The translations under genes were made by a program, and so were the position numbers. A stretch of DNA of 64,000 nt from JAFDCJ01 sp049669725 (GTDB taxonomy: Bacteria > Desulfobacterota > Desulfobacteria > Desulfobacterales > JAFDCJ01): contig JBATKU010000084.1 of assembly GCA_049669725.1 (NCBI GenBank), forward strand, positions 24,772-88,771. Direction: 5' to 3'. The notes beneath the pieces are model-generated. The model was not told where the DNA came from. It was given only the letters and a program-made list of their open reading frames with translations, and ran no database searches. The first letter of the stretch is position 1. The number at the start of each line of letters is the position of its first letter. Positions 1 through 8,736 of this stretch are shown here, piece by piece.

Positions 1-614
1 TGAGCCCGGATACTGCGGTCTTTGGCACTGATGACCCCGGTGGTTACGGTGTGGGAAAATCCAAAGGGGTTTCCGATCGCGATGACGGTCTCGCCGATCA
101 TCAGATCCTCACTGCTGCCCATTTTGATGGCGGGCAGATCCTGCTCGGAATCAATTTTTAACACCGCCAGATCAGAATCAGGGTCCGTGCCCACAATGCG
201 GGCCTCAAATTCACGTTCATCCTCCAGGACTACTTTGATAGTGCCGGTTTTCTGGATTACATGGGCATTGGTCAGAATAAGACCCTTTTTACCGTCGATT
301 ATGACGCCGGATCCCAGACTGGTATACTCCCGCCGGCGTTCAAACCGCGGGTCGAAAAAGTCCTTGAAAAATTCTTCGAAAAAGGGATTAAAGCCGAATC
401 CTGAAAATGGACTGGTCCGCTTGCGGACCTGAACAGCAGAGCTTATATTTACCACTGCCGGACTGACTTCGCGCACCGCCTTCACAACGGCGGTTTCCCG
501 ACTGAATTCATGGGCCGGGCTTTCGGCTGCAGGCAGCAGCAGCATTGGGCAGATGAATAAGAGAATGAAGAAATAGCGGTATAGATCTTTGTCGATTCTG
601 TTAGGTTTTTGCAT
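1..614 (-). CDS. DegP/HtrA-family periplasmic serine protease, 5' part only
   Basis: The reading frame begins at an ATG at 614 and runs leftward off the window edge, so only about 204 residues are visible. An N-terminal hydrophobic segment (around residues 13-30, ending in a small-residue stretch) looks like a signal peptide, so the protein probably acts in the periplasm. A trypsin-like fold follows: GSGVIIDGKKGLILTNAHV carries the catalytic His, DPDSDLAVLKI the catalytic Asp, and IGNPFGFSHTVTTGVISA is the strand pair that precedes the catalytic GNSGG, which lies beyond the edge. This order is typical of DegP/DegQ quality-control proteases, which normally carry C-terminal PDZ domains not visible here. 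It is divergent from the radical SAM gene at 781. The assignment to the family is sure; whether it is DegP, DegQ or DegS cannot be told. Confidence 0.9.
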   Translation of the reverse strand, partial: MQKPNRIDKDLYRYFFILLFICPMLLLPAAESPAHEFSRETAVVKAVREVSPAVVNISSAVQVRKRTSPFSGFGFNPFFEEFFKDFFDPRFERRREYTSLGSGVIIDGKKGLILTNAHVIQKTGTIKVVLEDEREFEARIVGTDPDSDLAVLKIDSEQDLPAIKMGSSEDLMIGETVIAIGNPFGFSHTVTTGVISAKDRSIRA

Positions 615-780
615 TTGCGACCTTTTAGATGCTAGCTGATTGTCTGAGAAAATAACCATTAAAAAAGAAGTTGCAGAATTTTCTATTGGATCAAAAAAGT
701 TATTCTGGTAACAAATTACGGATATTTATTCAACCTCAAACATATAGAATAAAAATATAGGCTTAAGAAACCATATCGAT

Positions 781-3309
781 ATGACGCAACTCACCCTTGA
801 TGATATATTGCCTTTCGTCGAAAAACCGAGTCGTTATCTGGGCTCGGAAATTAATACTACCAAAAAGGACCTCAGCCGGGTGAAGCTACGTTTTGCATTG
901 GCCTTTCCGGATCTGTATGAAATCGGCACATCCCATTTCGGCATGCAGATCCTTTACCACATTCTGAACGCCCATGTGGACATTGCGGCCGAAAGGGTTT
1001 TTGCACCTGCCGTGGATATGGAAGCCCGGTTAAGAAAAACCGGAAAACCGCTTTTTTCTCTGGAGTCCCATGAGCCGGTCAACCATTTTGATATTGTCGG
1101 CTTCAGCCTTTTGTATGAGCTGAACTACACCAATGTCCTCACCATTCTTGACCTGGCGGGCATTCCATTTCTGGCTTCAGAAAGGAATACGATTCATCCA
1201 TTGATAATAGCCGGCGGGCCCTGTACCTGCAACCCGGAGCCGGTAGCCGAATTTTTTGATGCCGTCGTCGTCGGCGATGGCGAAAACACCATCATGCAAC
1301 TGGCCGAAACCTGGCTGAATTGGAAAAAAGACGCCGCTGCCGACAGGGAATCTCTTTTAAAATTATGGTCGCTAATCGAAGGGGTCTATATCCCTTCTTT
1401 TTTTGAGCCCGGCTTTGATGACAATGGCTTTCAAACCGTTACTCCCCGGTTTCCAGACTATACCCAAGTGCAGCGTGCCATTGTCGGCGATCTGGACAGC
1501 ATCCCTTTCCCTGAAGAGCCCGTTATAGCATATGGCCGGCCGGTGCATGACCGGCTGCGACTGGAAGTTTCCCGGGGTTGCACCCGGGGCTGCAGGTTTT
1601 GCCAGGCCGGCATGATTTACCGGCCGGTGCGTGAGCGCTCGCCGGATCAATTAATGTCACTGGCTGCCAGATCAATAGCCGCCACGGGTTATGAAGATAT
1701 ATCACTGCTGTCTTTGAGCACCGGAGATTATGGCTGTATTGCCCCGCTGATTGAACAGCTGATGGTCAACTTTGAATCTGATAATATCGCAGTCTCTCTA
1801 CCTTCGCTGCGTGCCGGGACGCTGACCCCGGAACTGATGAAGTTGATTAAAAAGGTTCGCAAAACCGGTTTTACTATCGCGCCGGAAGCCGGTAGTCAAA
1901 GATTGCGGGATGTGATCAATAAAAATATCAGTGAAGACGAAATTATTAATACTGTTCAAAACGCCTTTGACTTGGGCTGGCAGGTTATTAAGCTTTATTT
2001 TATGATCGGGCTTCCCACCGAAACCGAGAAGGACCTGGGGGCGATGGTGGAGCTGGTAAACAAGTTGCGAAAAATAAAAAGTTCCAAGGGCCGCTGGGGC
2101 AAAATCAATGTCAGTGTCGCGACCTTCATTCCCAAGGCTCACACCCCCTTTCAATGGGCCGGTCAGCTTTCACTGGCAGAATCAAGGTCCAAAATCAACT
2201 GGCTTCATCATCAGTTACGGCTGCCCGGTATTCAATTCAAATGGCAAAACCCGGAGGTCAGCTGGCTGGAAGGTCTCTGGGCCCGGGGAGATCGACGGCT
2301 GAGCCGCCTGCTGATTGCTGCCTATAATAAAGGATGCAAGTTTGACGGCTGGAGCGACCAGTTCAACTTCCCGGCCTGGGAGGCGGCAATGGCAGAGAAC
2401 GGTGTCGACCCTGTTTTTTTTACTGTCAGGAAACGGGATGTCAACGAACCGTTGCCCTGGGATCATATCGACAACCGGGTTGACAAAACCTTTTTAAGCC
2501 GGGAATGGCAAAATGCTCTGGAGAGCAAATTCACAGCCGATTGCCGCCTGGAGGACTGTAACAAGTGCGGTGTCTGCGATTTTAAAGAAATCGATGTCAA
2601 AACTTATCAGAACTTTAAAAAGGAACTGTTCCGATATTCCGGTGTCGGGCTGGAGAAAGACGCACCGTTTAAAAAACTGAACGTCTATTTCTCCAAACTG
2701 GACCAGGCGAAATACTTCGGTCATCTTGAACTGGTCAATATTTTTCTGCGGGCGCTAAAACGCGCTCAAATACCCGTTAAGTATTCGCAGGGGTTTCATC
2801 CCAAGCCAAAAATTTCCTTTGATGATCCCCTGCCCATAGGCATTGAAAGCCACCAGGAACACTTTACCCTTGCCGTCGCCGACTTTGTCCAACCGGATGC
2901 CGTCCTTCAGGGGCTAAACACTCATCTGCCGCAAGGTCTGCATATTCATGACTGCCGTCTGGCACCCCTTAAATCCGGGGCCCATATGGCCAAATCAAGT
3001 GTCTACCAGATTTCAGTTCCCGGCCACGATTTTGACAGGGAGAAATTAGCATCTTTTGGCTGCCGTTCCGAGGCCTTCATTACCCTTTCGAATCGAAAAG
3101 GAAAGTTGAAAAAGATAGATTTAAAGGATATGGTAGTAAACATCGAATTGACCGATTCAAACCATTTGCTGGTGGCGCTAAAAGCGGAACCGGGCAAGAC
3201 GGTAAGGCCCGCTGAGATGCTGCGCCATGTATTCGATCTTTCGGAGGAAGAGATCAAGAAAGCCAGGGTAGTTAAATTAAAGGATTTACTATTGACAAAT
3301 GACTATTGA
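781..3309 (+). CDS. TIGR03960-type radical SAM protein fused to DUF2344
   Basis: An 842-residue two-part protein. The N-terminal part has a B12-binding-like region and then a radical SAM domain with the CxxxCxxC cluster motif at about residues 267-274 (CTRGCRFC), which binds a 4Fe-4S cluster and cleaves S-adenosylmethionine. The C-terminal part from about residue 620 (LNVYFSKLDQAKYFGHLE, then YSQGFHPKPKISF) is the DUF2344 domain, a separate protein in some Firmicutes and cyanobacteria. A Cys-rich junction (CRLEDCNKCGVC, about residues 595-606) may bind another metal centre. The substrate is unknown; the conserved position just upstream of RNase G suggests a role in RNA or ribosome maturation, but that is inference. 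No strong ribosome-binding site precedes the ATG at 781. Confidence 0.9.
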   Translation: MTQLTLDDILPFVEKPSRYLGSEINTTKKDLSRVKLRFALAFPDLYEIGTSHFGMQILYHILNAHVDIAAERVFAPAVDMEARLRKTGKPLFSLESHEPVNHFDIVGFSLLYELNYTNVLTILDLAGIPFLASERNTIHPLIIAGGPCTCNPEPVAEFFDAVVVGDGENTIMQLAETWLNWKKDAAADRESLLKLWSLIEGVYIPSFFEPGFDDNGFQTVTPRFPDYTQVQRAIVGDLDSIPFPEEPVIAYGRPVHDRLRLEVSRGCTRGCRFCQAGMIYRPVRERSPDQLMSLAARSIAATGYEDISLLSLSTGDYGCIAPLIEQLMVNFESDNIAVSLPSLRAGTLTPELMKLIKKVRKTGFTIAPEAGSQRLRDVINKNISEDEIINTVQNAFDLGWQVIKLYFMIGLPTETEKDLGAMVELVNKLRKIKSSKGRWGKINVSVATFIPKAHTPFQWAGQLSLAESRSKINWLHHQLRLPGIQFKWQNPEVSWLEGLWARGDRRLSRLLIAAYNKGCKFDGWSDQFNFPAWEAAMAENGVDPVFFTVRKRDVNEPLPWDHIDNRVDKTFLSREWQNALESKFTADCRLEDCNKCGVCDFKEIDVKTYQNFKKELFRYSGVGLEKDAPFKKLNVYFSKLDQAKYFGHLELVNIFLRALKRAQIPVKYSQGFHPKPKISFDDPLPIGIESHQEHFTLAVADFVQPDAVLQGLNTHLPQGLHIHDCRLAPLKSGAHMAKSSVYQISVPGHDFDREKLASFGCRSEAFITLSNRKGKLKKIDLKDMVVNIELTDSNHLLVALKAEPGKTVRPAEMLRHVFDLSEEEIKKARVVKLKDLLLTNDY

Positions 3310-3395
3310 AGGAATTCTATCCATCGAGAGCCTTTCTTATAGGACCTCATGGTCTTGCGACAGGGTAGCATGATAGTATTTTTTTATCAATTAAC

Positions 3396-3469
3396 GGAGC
3401 GAAGCGACTTCCACAAATCGTCAATATTTCCGCCTGGGGCGGATCATTTTTCAATTGGAGCGAAGCGAC
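3396..3469 (+). repeat. Direct repeat GGAGCGAAGCGAC before rng
   Basis: The 13-base string GGAGCGAAGCGAC occurs exactly at 3396-3408 and again at 3457-3469. The second copy supplies the likely Shine-Dalgarno GGAG for the rng ATG at 3473, so the first may mark a duplicated start region. A related GCGAAGCG core recurs before rpmH (about 5217-5226) and inside the rnpA start region. Function is unknown. Confidence 0.5.
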
Positions 3470-3472
3470 CGA

Positions 3473-5008
3473 ATGTATAAACAACTTGTTATTAATGTCG
3501 CCGAACACGAAACCAGGGTGGCTCTTTTAGAAGACGGTGAGATTGCCGAGTTTTATGTTGACCGCGGAGATGACTCCGACATTGCCGGAAACATTTACAA
3601 AGGCCGCGTCATACGTGTGTTGCCCGGCATGCAGGCCGCCTTTGTAAATATCGGTTTAAGCCAGGCCGCTTTTATCTACGTGGATGATGTGTTCTATGAT
3701 GATTTCAAGGAATATGAGCGCTTATTTGAAATTGAATCCGAGGAGGACGAAGACAGCCGCGAGGATAATCCCGGGCTGGAGATTTCTAATAAAAATGATT
3801 TTACTATCGAAGAGCTGATCCACGAAGGCCAAGAAATTTTGGTCCAGGCGGCTAAATCCCCCATGGGTACCAAAGGCGCACGTATTTCTTCCTATATATC
3901 GCTTCCCGGTCGTTTTCTGGTGCTGATGCCCAATTCTGATCATATCGGTGTCTCCCGGCGGATCGAAGATGAAACCGAACGTGAACGCTTAAAAACAATG
4001 GTGGAAAAATTAAGGACCGAGGATTTCGGTTACATTGTGAGAACCGCTGCTGAAGGCGAGCAGGAAGAAAAGCTTGCCTATGAAATGGGGTTTTTAAACA
4101 ACCTGTGGAAAAACATCCAGAAAAAATTTGAGACTGCTCCGGTGCCTTCCCTGCTGCACCAGGAGCTTTCCATCAGCCTGCGGGCGGTGCGCGACCTATT
4201 GATCCAGGAAGTCGAAAAACTGGTAATCGATTCAAAGCCAACCTATGAGGCGGTTTTGTCATTTCTGGACACTTACATGGCAAGCTTAAAGGACCATGTG
4301 GTATTTTATGAAGGCCACGAGCCGGTTTTTGATGCCTACAACCTGGAGGGTGATATTTCCCGTGCCTTAAAAAGAAAAGTCTGGCTGAAATCCGGCGGCT
4401 ATATTTTGATAGAGCATACCGAGACCCTGGTGGCTATTGATGTTAATACCGGCCGTTACGTCGGTAAACATAATCTGGAAGAAACGATTTTAAAAACCAA
4501 CCTTGAAGCAGTGAAAGAGATTGCCTATCAAATCCGGCTCAGGGACCTGGGCGGAATTATCATTATCGATTTTATTGATATGGAGAAAAAGAGTAACCAG
4601 GAAAAGATTTTTAGCGCCCTGAAAGAGGCCCTGAAAAAAGACAAAAGTAAAACTCATGTTTTGCCCATATCCGAAATGGGGTTAATCCAGATGACCCGCA
4701 AGCGTACCCGGGAGCCTCTGACGCGAATTCTCTGCGAGCCCTGCATATATTGTGACGGGGAAGGTTATATATTATCCAGGCAGTCCATTTGCTATAATAT
4801 TTACCGTGAGATCTTACGTGATGTTCACGATATGGACGGCAGGCGGTTGACCCTCAGGGTCAATCCGCAGATTACCGAACTCCTACTTGGTGAAGAAAGT
4901 TCTCTCATTGCCCACCTCGAGCGCTCCATCGGCAAACAGATCGTCATTTATCCCAACCCGGAGTTTCACATGGAACAATTTGACATCTTCGAAGTTATTG
5001 GCGAGTAG
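3473..5008 (+). CDS. rng: Ribonuclease G/E family endoribonuclease
   Basis: RNase E/G catalytic core of 511 residues, acting in the cytoplasm on 5'-monophosphate RNA (16S rRNA 5' maturation, mRNA decay). The S1 RNA-binding domain is near residues 35-110 (GNIYKGRVIRVLPGMQAAFV), interrupted by an acidic insert. The two Mg-binding aspartates sit in AIDVNTGRYVG and GGIIIIDFIDM. The Zn-link region reads CEPCIYCDGEGYI after the Arg-rich QMTRKRTREPLTR. Length fits RNase G rather than RNase E, with no long C-terminal scaffold. An in-frame TTG lies 18 bases upstream at 3455, but the ATG at 3473 has GGAG 12 bases ahead and gives the usual MYKQLVIN start. It follows the radical SAM/DUF2344 gene by 163 bases, a common pairing. 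Confidence 0.93.
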   Translation: MYKQLVINVAEHETRVALLEDGEIAEFYVDRGDDSDIAGNIYKGRVIRVLPGMQAAFVNIGLSQAAFIYVDDVFYDDFKEYERLFEIESEEDEDSREDNPGLEISNKNDFTIEELIHEGQEILVQAAKSPMGTKGARISSYISLPGRFLVLMPNSDHIGVSRRIEDETERERLKTMVEKLRTEDFGYIVRTAAEGEQEEKLAYEMGFLNNLWKNIQKKFETAPVPSLLHQELSISLRAVRDLLIQEVEKLVIDSKPTYEAVLSFLDTYMASLKDHVVFYEGHEPVFDAYNLEGDISRALKRKVWLKSGGYILIEHTETLVAIDVNTGRYVGKHNLEETILKTNLEAVKEIAYQIRLRDLGGIIIIDFIDMEKKSNQEKIFSALKEALKKDKSKTHVLPISEMGLIQMTRKRTREPLTRILCEPCIYCDGEGYILSRQSICYNIYREILRDVHDMDGRRLTLRVNPQITELLLGEESSLIAHLERSIGKQIVIYPNPEFHMEQFDIFEVIGE

Positions 5009-5030
5009 AAGCTATCTCAGATATTTGCTC

Positions 5031-5059
5031 TTGACAGAGCAAACGGTGTGTGCTTTATT
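5031..5059 (+). promoter_or_regulatory. Candidate sigma-70 promoter for rpmH-rnpA-yidD
   Basis: TTGACA at 5031-5036 is a perfect -35 box. After a 17-base spacer comes TTTATT (5054-5059), a 4 of 6 match to TATAAT. It sits between the rng stop and rpmH and would give a leader of about 180 bases. The spacing supports it, but the -10 is only moderate. Confidence 0.45.
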
Positions 5060-5248
5060 TCTTCGGTTTATGGTACCAGGTTGCGTGATGCTCCATACTT
5101 AATGATGATAACGGTTTAATAGCAGCTTGCGGGTGTACGGTATACAGCGTCGGGCATATTTATTTCCTGTAATAGCAATAAGTTATACAAATAAACAGTA
5201 AATGGCCACATTCAAGCGCGAAGCGCAAATATGTAAAGGAATAGTAAA

Positions 5249-5383
5249 ATGAAACGAACCTTTCAGCCCAGTAGAATTAAACGGGCCAGAAATCATGGCT
5301 TTCGGAAACGAATGGCGACCAAATCGGGCAGACGAATCATCAACCGGAGAAGAGCCAAAGGCAGGGTCCGTCTGGCGGGTTAG
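5249..5383 (+). CDS. rpmH: 50S ribosomal protein L34
   Basis: A 44-residue, very Arg/Lys-rich protein starting MKRTFQPSRIKRARNHGF and ending GRVRLAG, which is the full and highly conserved L34. It is a structural component of the large ribosomal subunit near the exit-tunnel side. The ATG at 5249 follows AAAGGA (5235-5240) at good spacing. In most bacteria dnaA precedes rpmH; here rng does, so the classical oriC neighbour is missing while the downstream rnpA-yidD-yidC-jag-mnmE order is kept. Confidence 0.97.
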   Translation: MKRTFQPSRIKRARNHGFRKRMATKSGRRIINRRRAKGRVRLAG

Positions 5384-5442
5384 AAGCTATCTCAAATTAT
5401 TGGTATTATTAACTTAATTTTCAGACAGAGGAAGCTTGTCCG

Positions 5443-5799
5443 TTGCGTTTTTTCTTCACGAAAGCAGACAGGATTCTTAAGCGAAGCGAGTTTATCGCTC
5501 TGTCAAAATCCGGACGAAGGGTACAAGACGCCAATTTTATTGCGTATTTTTTACCTGCGCAGTACAATCAATCCCGATTGGGTGTGACAATAACAAAAAA
5601 GGTTGGGCAGGCTGTCGAAAGAAACCGTATTAAACGACTTGTGCGCGATTTTTTTCGATTGAACCGGCATTGTTTATCTGGCAAGTGGGATATCAACATC
5701 ATCGCCAAAAGGCAGAGCGCAGGCATTCCGCCAGAAAAGGCCTACCGATCATTACAGAATTTATTTGACCTGATATCGAGATATGACAATCATCAATAA
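5443..5799 (+). CDS. rnpA: Ribonuclease P protein component
   Basis: A 118-residue basic protein that joins the RNase P RNA to remove 5' leaders from tRNA precursors. The RNR signature is seen as VERNRIKRLVRDFFR (about residues 64-78), preceded by RLGVTITKKVGQA. The start is a TTG at 5443: AGAGGAAG at 5427-5434 is correctly spaced from it and no in-frame ATG gives the conserved N-terminal RILKRSEF region. It overlaps yidD by 17 bases, so the two are translationally linked, as is common. Confidence 0.93.
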   Translation: MRFFFTKADRILKRSEFIALSKSGRRVQDANFIAYFLPAQYNQSRLGVTITKKVGQAVERNRIKRLVRDFFRLNRHCLSGKWDINIIAKRQSAGIPPEKAYRSLQNLFDLISRYDNHQ

Positions 5800-6013
5800 T
5801 TTTTTCCGGATCATTTTCACTGCTTTGATCAGGGTGTACCAATACACGCTGTCACCTCTACTGGGGCCATCTTGCCGATTTTACCCCAGCTGTTCAGAGT
5901 ATGCCTATCAAGCGATTATGCGGCATGGTCCGCTCCGCGGTCTGCTGTTAGCCCTAAAGCGTATTTTGCGATGCCACCCATTTCATCACGGCGGTGTTGA
6001 TCCGGTTCCCTGA
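5783..6013 (+). CDS. yidD: Membrane protein insertion efficiency factor YidD
   Basis: A 76-residue protein with the family signature CRFYPSCSEYAYQAI, which holds three conserved cysteines around a PSCSxY core, and the GVDPVP tail. YidD is a small inner-membrane-associated protein thought to help the Sec/YidC insertion pathway. It overlaps the 3' end of rnpA and is followed 229 bases later by yidC, in the usual order. Confidence 0.95.
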   Translation: MTIINNFFRIIFTALIRVYQYTLSPLLGPSCRFYPSCSEYAYQAIMRHGPLRGLLLALKRILRCHPFHHGGVDPVP

Positions 6014-6039
6014 ACCAGTAACGATGTGAGCATCGGTAA

Positions 6040-6064
6040 GGCCGGTTGTGACCGGCCCTATTTT
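6040..6064 (+). terminator. Hairpin after yidD, possible weak terminator
   Basis: GGCCGGT (6040-6046), loop TGTG, ACCGGCC (6051-6057) form a perfect 7-bp stem. It is followed by CTATTTTA, a poor U-tract, so full termination is doubtful. It may partly separate the rpmH-rnpA-yidD transcript from yidC, which has its own 229-base leader. Confidence 0.4.
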
Positions 6065-6242
6065 AAACGGAAGATTACTAAAATCTGCAATTTGTAAGGA
6101 ATGGATCTCTTAAGCTGAGTCCTATATACCGGATCTTATCAGCCCTCCATTAGGTCAGTCCACAGAGAACATGCCCCGTTTAATCGATCAAATTCGAACT
6201 TATTATTTCAATTCAGCTTTTTGTTAGTTTTAGGAGAAGACA

Positions 6243-7916
6243 ATGGAACAAGCGCGTTTGTTAATTGCTATTGTCCTGTCGGCCGCGGTTTTTTTAGTGT
6301 GGCAGTTCTTTTTTGTTGATAGAGACGCGGTTCAAAAAACTGCCAAAAAGACCGAACAGCCGCCGGCCAATACAGAACAGGTCCAGCCGGTGAAGCCTTA
6401 TACCGCGCAGAAGGAAGACACCGTTATAAAGCCAACCGGTGTTACGGAAACTGCGGTTGCCAATCCCGCCCGACAGGCCAAATTCATTACCGTGGATACC
6501 CCGCTTTACAGGGCAAAGATCTCGGAAGAAGGCGCCGGGTTCACCAGTTTTATTTTGAAAAATTACAAAGAAACTGTTGCCAAGGATTCTCCCTTAAAAG
6601 AAATCATTCCCCAGGAAAGCGCATTTGAAAGCGTTTTGGTCGATTATGATGCCAAAAGCCTTGCCGGGCTTGATAAGGCGGTTTTTTCAGCCAACCTTAA
6701 TGTTGATACACTCAGGGTTAAGGAAGGAGCGCAGCAGATTACGTTTTCCTGGACCTCCGAGCAGGGTGTCATCATTGAAAAGACCTACAGCTTTTCACCG
6801 GACTCTTACGTAATTGGACTCGATGTCACCGTCAAAAACGGTTCTGATCGCAGTATCCAGGACAAGTTGTATGTGGCCTTAAAAGGGAGCGTCCCCAAGG
6901 ACAAACGGGTCTACGGGTTTGAGGGACCCAGCGCGTTTATCAATGACAATCTTGAAGAGGTTAAAATAAAAGACATTGCTGATAAGAACACCTTCGCGGG
7001 TAGTTTAAAATGGATTGCCATTCAGGACCGGTATTTTATTACGAGTATCATTCCCACCCATGTCGATGAAGCCAGCATGCGGCTGTATCTCAAAGAAGAC
7101 AAGCTGCTGGAGGCCCAGTATCTGAATCCGGTAAGCGATATCCGTCCCGGCACCCAGCAGACGTATCAATACTCGCTTTTCTTCGGCCCGAAAAGCATGA
7201 AAATTATGCGTGCGGTGGGGCATGATATTTCCGAAGCGCTCAACTTCGGCTTTTTTGATATTATTGCTAAACCCTGTGTCTGGTTAATGAACAAACTTTA
7301 CAGTGTTATTCCCAATTATGGTATTGCCATTATAATACTGACCCTTTTAATCAAACTTATTTTGTGGCCGCTGGGATCAAAAAGCTATAAATCCATGAGT
7401 GAAATGAAAAAGATCCAGCCGCTGATGAAGGAGATCAGAGAGAAATATAAAGATGACAAGAAAAAAATGAACGAAGAGGTCATGGGCCTCTATCGGACCT
7501 ATAAAATCAATCCTCTGGGCGGCTGCCTGCCCATGGTCGTTCAACTGCCGGTTTTTTTTGCACTGTACCGCATGCTGTATCAGGCGATCGAGCTGCGACA
7601 CGCCCCCTTTTTCCTGTGGATCGATGATCTCTCGGCTCCTGACCGCCTGGGCCATTTCGCAATTGACCATATCCCATTTATGGAACCACCTTACGGCATT
7701 CCGGTCCTGACGATAATCATGGGGGCCAGCATGCTGTTGCAGCAGAAAATGTCCCCGCCGATGGGGGACCCCACCCAGGCGAAAATGATGATGTTCATGC
7801 CGGTTATTTTTACAGTCATTTTTATCAATTTTTCATCCGGACTGGTGTTGTACTGGCTGGTAAATAATATTCTCTCGATTGCTCAGCAATATTATATTCA
7901 GAAGAAATATGCATAG
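6243..7916 (+). CDS. yidC: Membrane protein insertase YidC
   Basis: A 557-residue insertase that folds and inserts inner-membrane proteins with or without SecYEG. The N-terminal transmembrane anchor (ARLLIAIVLSAAVFLVWQFF) is followed by a Pro/Gln/Thr-rich linker and a large periplasmic beta-domain. The conserved 60KD_IMP region spans about residues 355-555 with five helices, the cytoplasmic basic loop (KSYKSMSEMKKIQPLMKEI), NPLGGCLPMVVQLPVFFALY and the final WLVNNILSIAQQYYI. Length and the periplasmic domain are those of Gram-negative YidC. AGGAGA lies 7 bases ahead of the ATG at 6243. jag follows 23 bases later. Confidence 0.96.
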   Translation: MEQARLLIAIVLSAAVFLVWQFFFVDRDAVQKTAKKTEQPPANTEQVQPVKPYTAQKEDTVIKPTGVTETAVANPARQAKFITVDTPLYRAKISEEGAGFTSFILKNYKETVAKDSPLKEIIPQESAFESVLVDYDAKSLAGLDKAVFSANLNVDTLRVKEGAQQITFSWTSEQGVIIEKTYSFSPDSYVIGLDVTVKNGSDRSIQDKLYVALKGSVPKDKRVYGFEGPSAFINDNLEEVKIKDIADKNTFAGSLKWIAIQDRYFITSIIPTHVDEASMRLYLKEDKLLEAQYLNPVSDIRPGTQQTYQYSLFFGPKSMKIMRAVGHDISEALNFGFFDIIAKPCVWLMNKLYSVIPNYGIAIIILTLLIKLILWPLGSKSYKSMSEMKKIQPLMKEIREKYKDDKKKMNEEVMGLYRTYKINPLGGCLPMVVQLPVFFALYRMLYQAIELRHAPFFLWIDDLSAPDRLGHFAIDHIPFMEPPYGIPVLTIIMGASMLLQQKMSPPMGDPTQAKMMMFMPVIFTVIFINFSSGLVLYWLVNNILSIAQQYYIQKKYA

Positions 7917-7939
7917 AGCGGTAACGGAGGTTGTACAAA

Positions 7940-8728
7940 ATGTCTTCGTTAGAATTTGAAGGAAAAAATGTCGAAAAAGCCGTCAAAAATGCCTGTGACA
8001 AGCTAAATATAACACCCAAAGAAGTTAGTTATAAGGTTTTATCACATGGGTCCAGCGGCATTTTCGGGTTGGTCGGCGCTAAAAATGCCCGGATAAGGGT
8101 CGCCGTGCCCGACAGAACCCCGGAATTCGATGTTGATAATGATTACGAAAAGCATGATGCCCCCGTCTTTGAGGAAAAAGTTCAATCCGAAAAATCTTTT
8201 TCGGATAGCGACAGTTCCGAAGTTCCGCAACGCCGTAATGTCGAGGAAAACCCCCTGGACCTGGCGCAGGCTGTATTACAGCGCATCATCGATGCAATCA
8301 CTTCCGATGCTGCCATATCGGCTGAAGAAACCAACGGCCGGATCCTGTTGAATGTCGCTGGCGGAAATGCCGGAGTTCTTATCGGAAAGAAGGGACAAAC
8401 CCTCGAAGCCATTCAGTCCCTTGTGGATAAAATTGTCAACAAACACAACAACCATCATGACAAGATCAGAGTTCAGGTGGATGTCGAAGGCTATCTGGAA
8501 ACCAGAAAACTCAATCTGGAAAAACTTGCCATGCGGCTGGCTGATAAATCCAAAAGGATCCGCAAGCCGATATCCCTGGGTCAAATGAACGGATACGATC
8601 GCAGGATCGTTCACATGGCCTTAAAAGATGACTCCGAGGTTGAGACCAAAAGCAGGGGAGAGGGCCATATGCGCAAACTGGTCATTTTTCCCAATAATAA
8701 AAGTCCCCGCAGGCAGCCATCGCATTAA
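7940..8728 (+). CDS. jag: RNA-binding protein KhpB/Jag (Jag-N, KH, R3H)
   Basis: A 262-residue RNA-binding protein. The Jag N-terminal domain (about residues 1-55, EFEGKNVEKAVKNAC, then GSSGIFGLVGAKNARIRV) is followed by an acidic linker, a type II KH domain whose GxxG loop is IGKKGQT, and an R3H domain with the RxxxH pair in YDRRIVHMAL. KhpB with KhpA binds small RNAs and mRNAs and influences envelope growth in other bacteria. The ATG at 7940 has ACGGAGG (7924-7930) at proper spacing; a TTG at 7931 is too close to that site. It lies between yidC and mnmE, 8 bases ahead of the latter, in one operon. Confidence 0.94.
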   Translation: MSSLEFEGKNVEKAVKNACDKLNITPKEVSYKVLSHGSSGIFGLVGAKNARIRVAVPDRTPEFDVDNDYEKHDAPVFEEKVQSEKSFSDSDSSEVPQRRNVEENPLDLAQAVLQRIIDAITSDAAISAEETNGRILLNVAGGNAGVLIGKKGQTLEAIQSLVDKIVNKHNNHHDKIRVQVDVEGYLETRKLNLEKLAMRLADKSKRIRKPISLGQMNGYDRRIVHMALKDDSEVETKSRGEGHMRKLVIFPNNKSPRRQPSH

Positions 8729-8736
8729 TTATAAAA

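Noticed and set aside
22..432. A 136-residue plus-strand frame at the window start
   Set aside because: It is antisense to the HtrA-type protease, which shows clear catalytic motifs on the minus strand.
5009..5248. A replication origin upstream of rpmH
   Set aside because: No cluster of DnaA boxes (TTATCCACA type) and no dnaA gene were seen; the preceding gene is rng.
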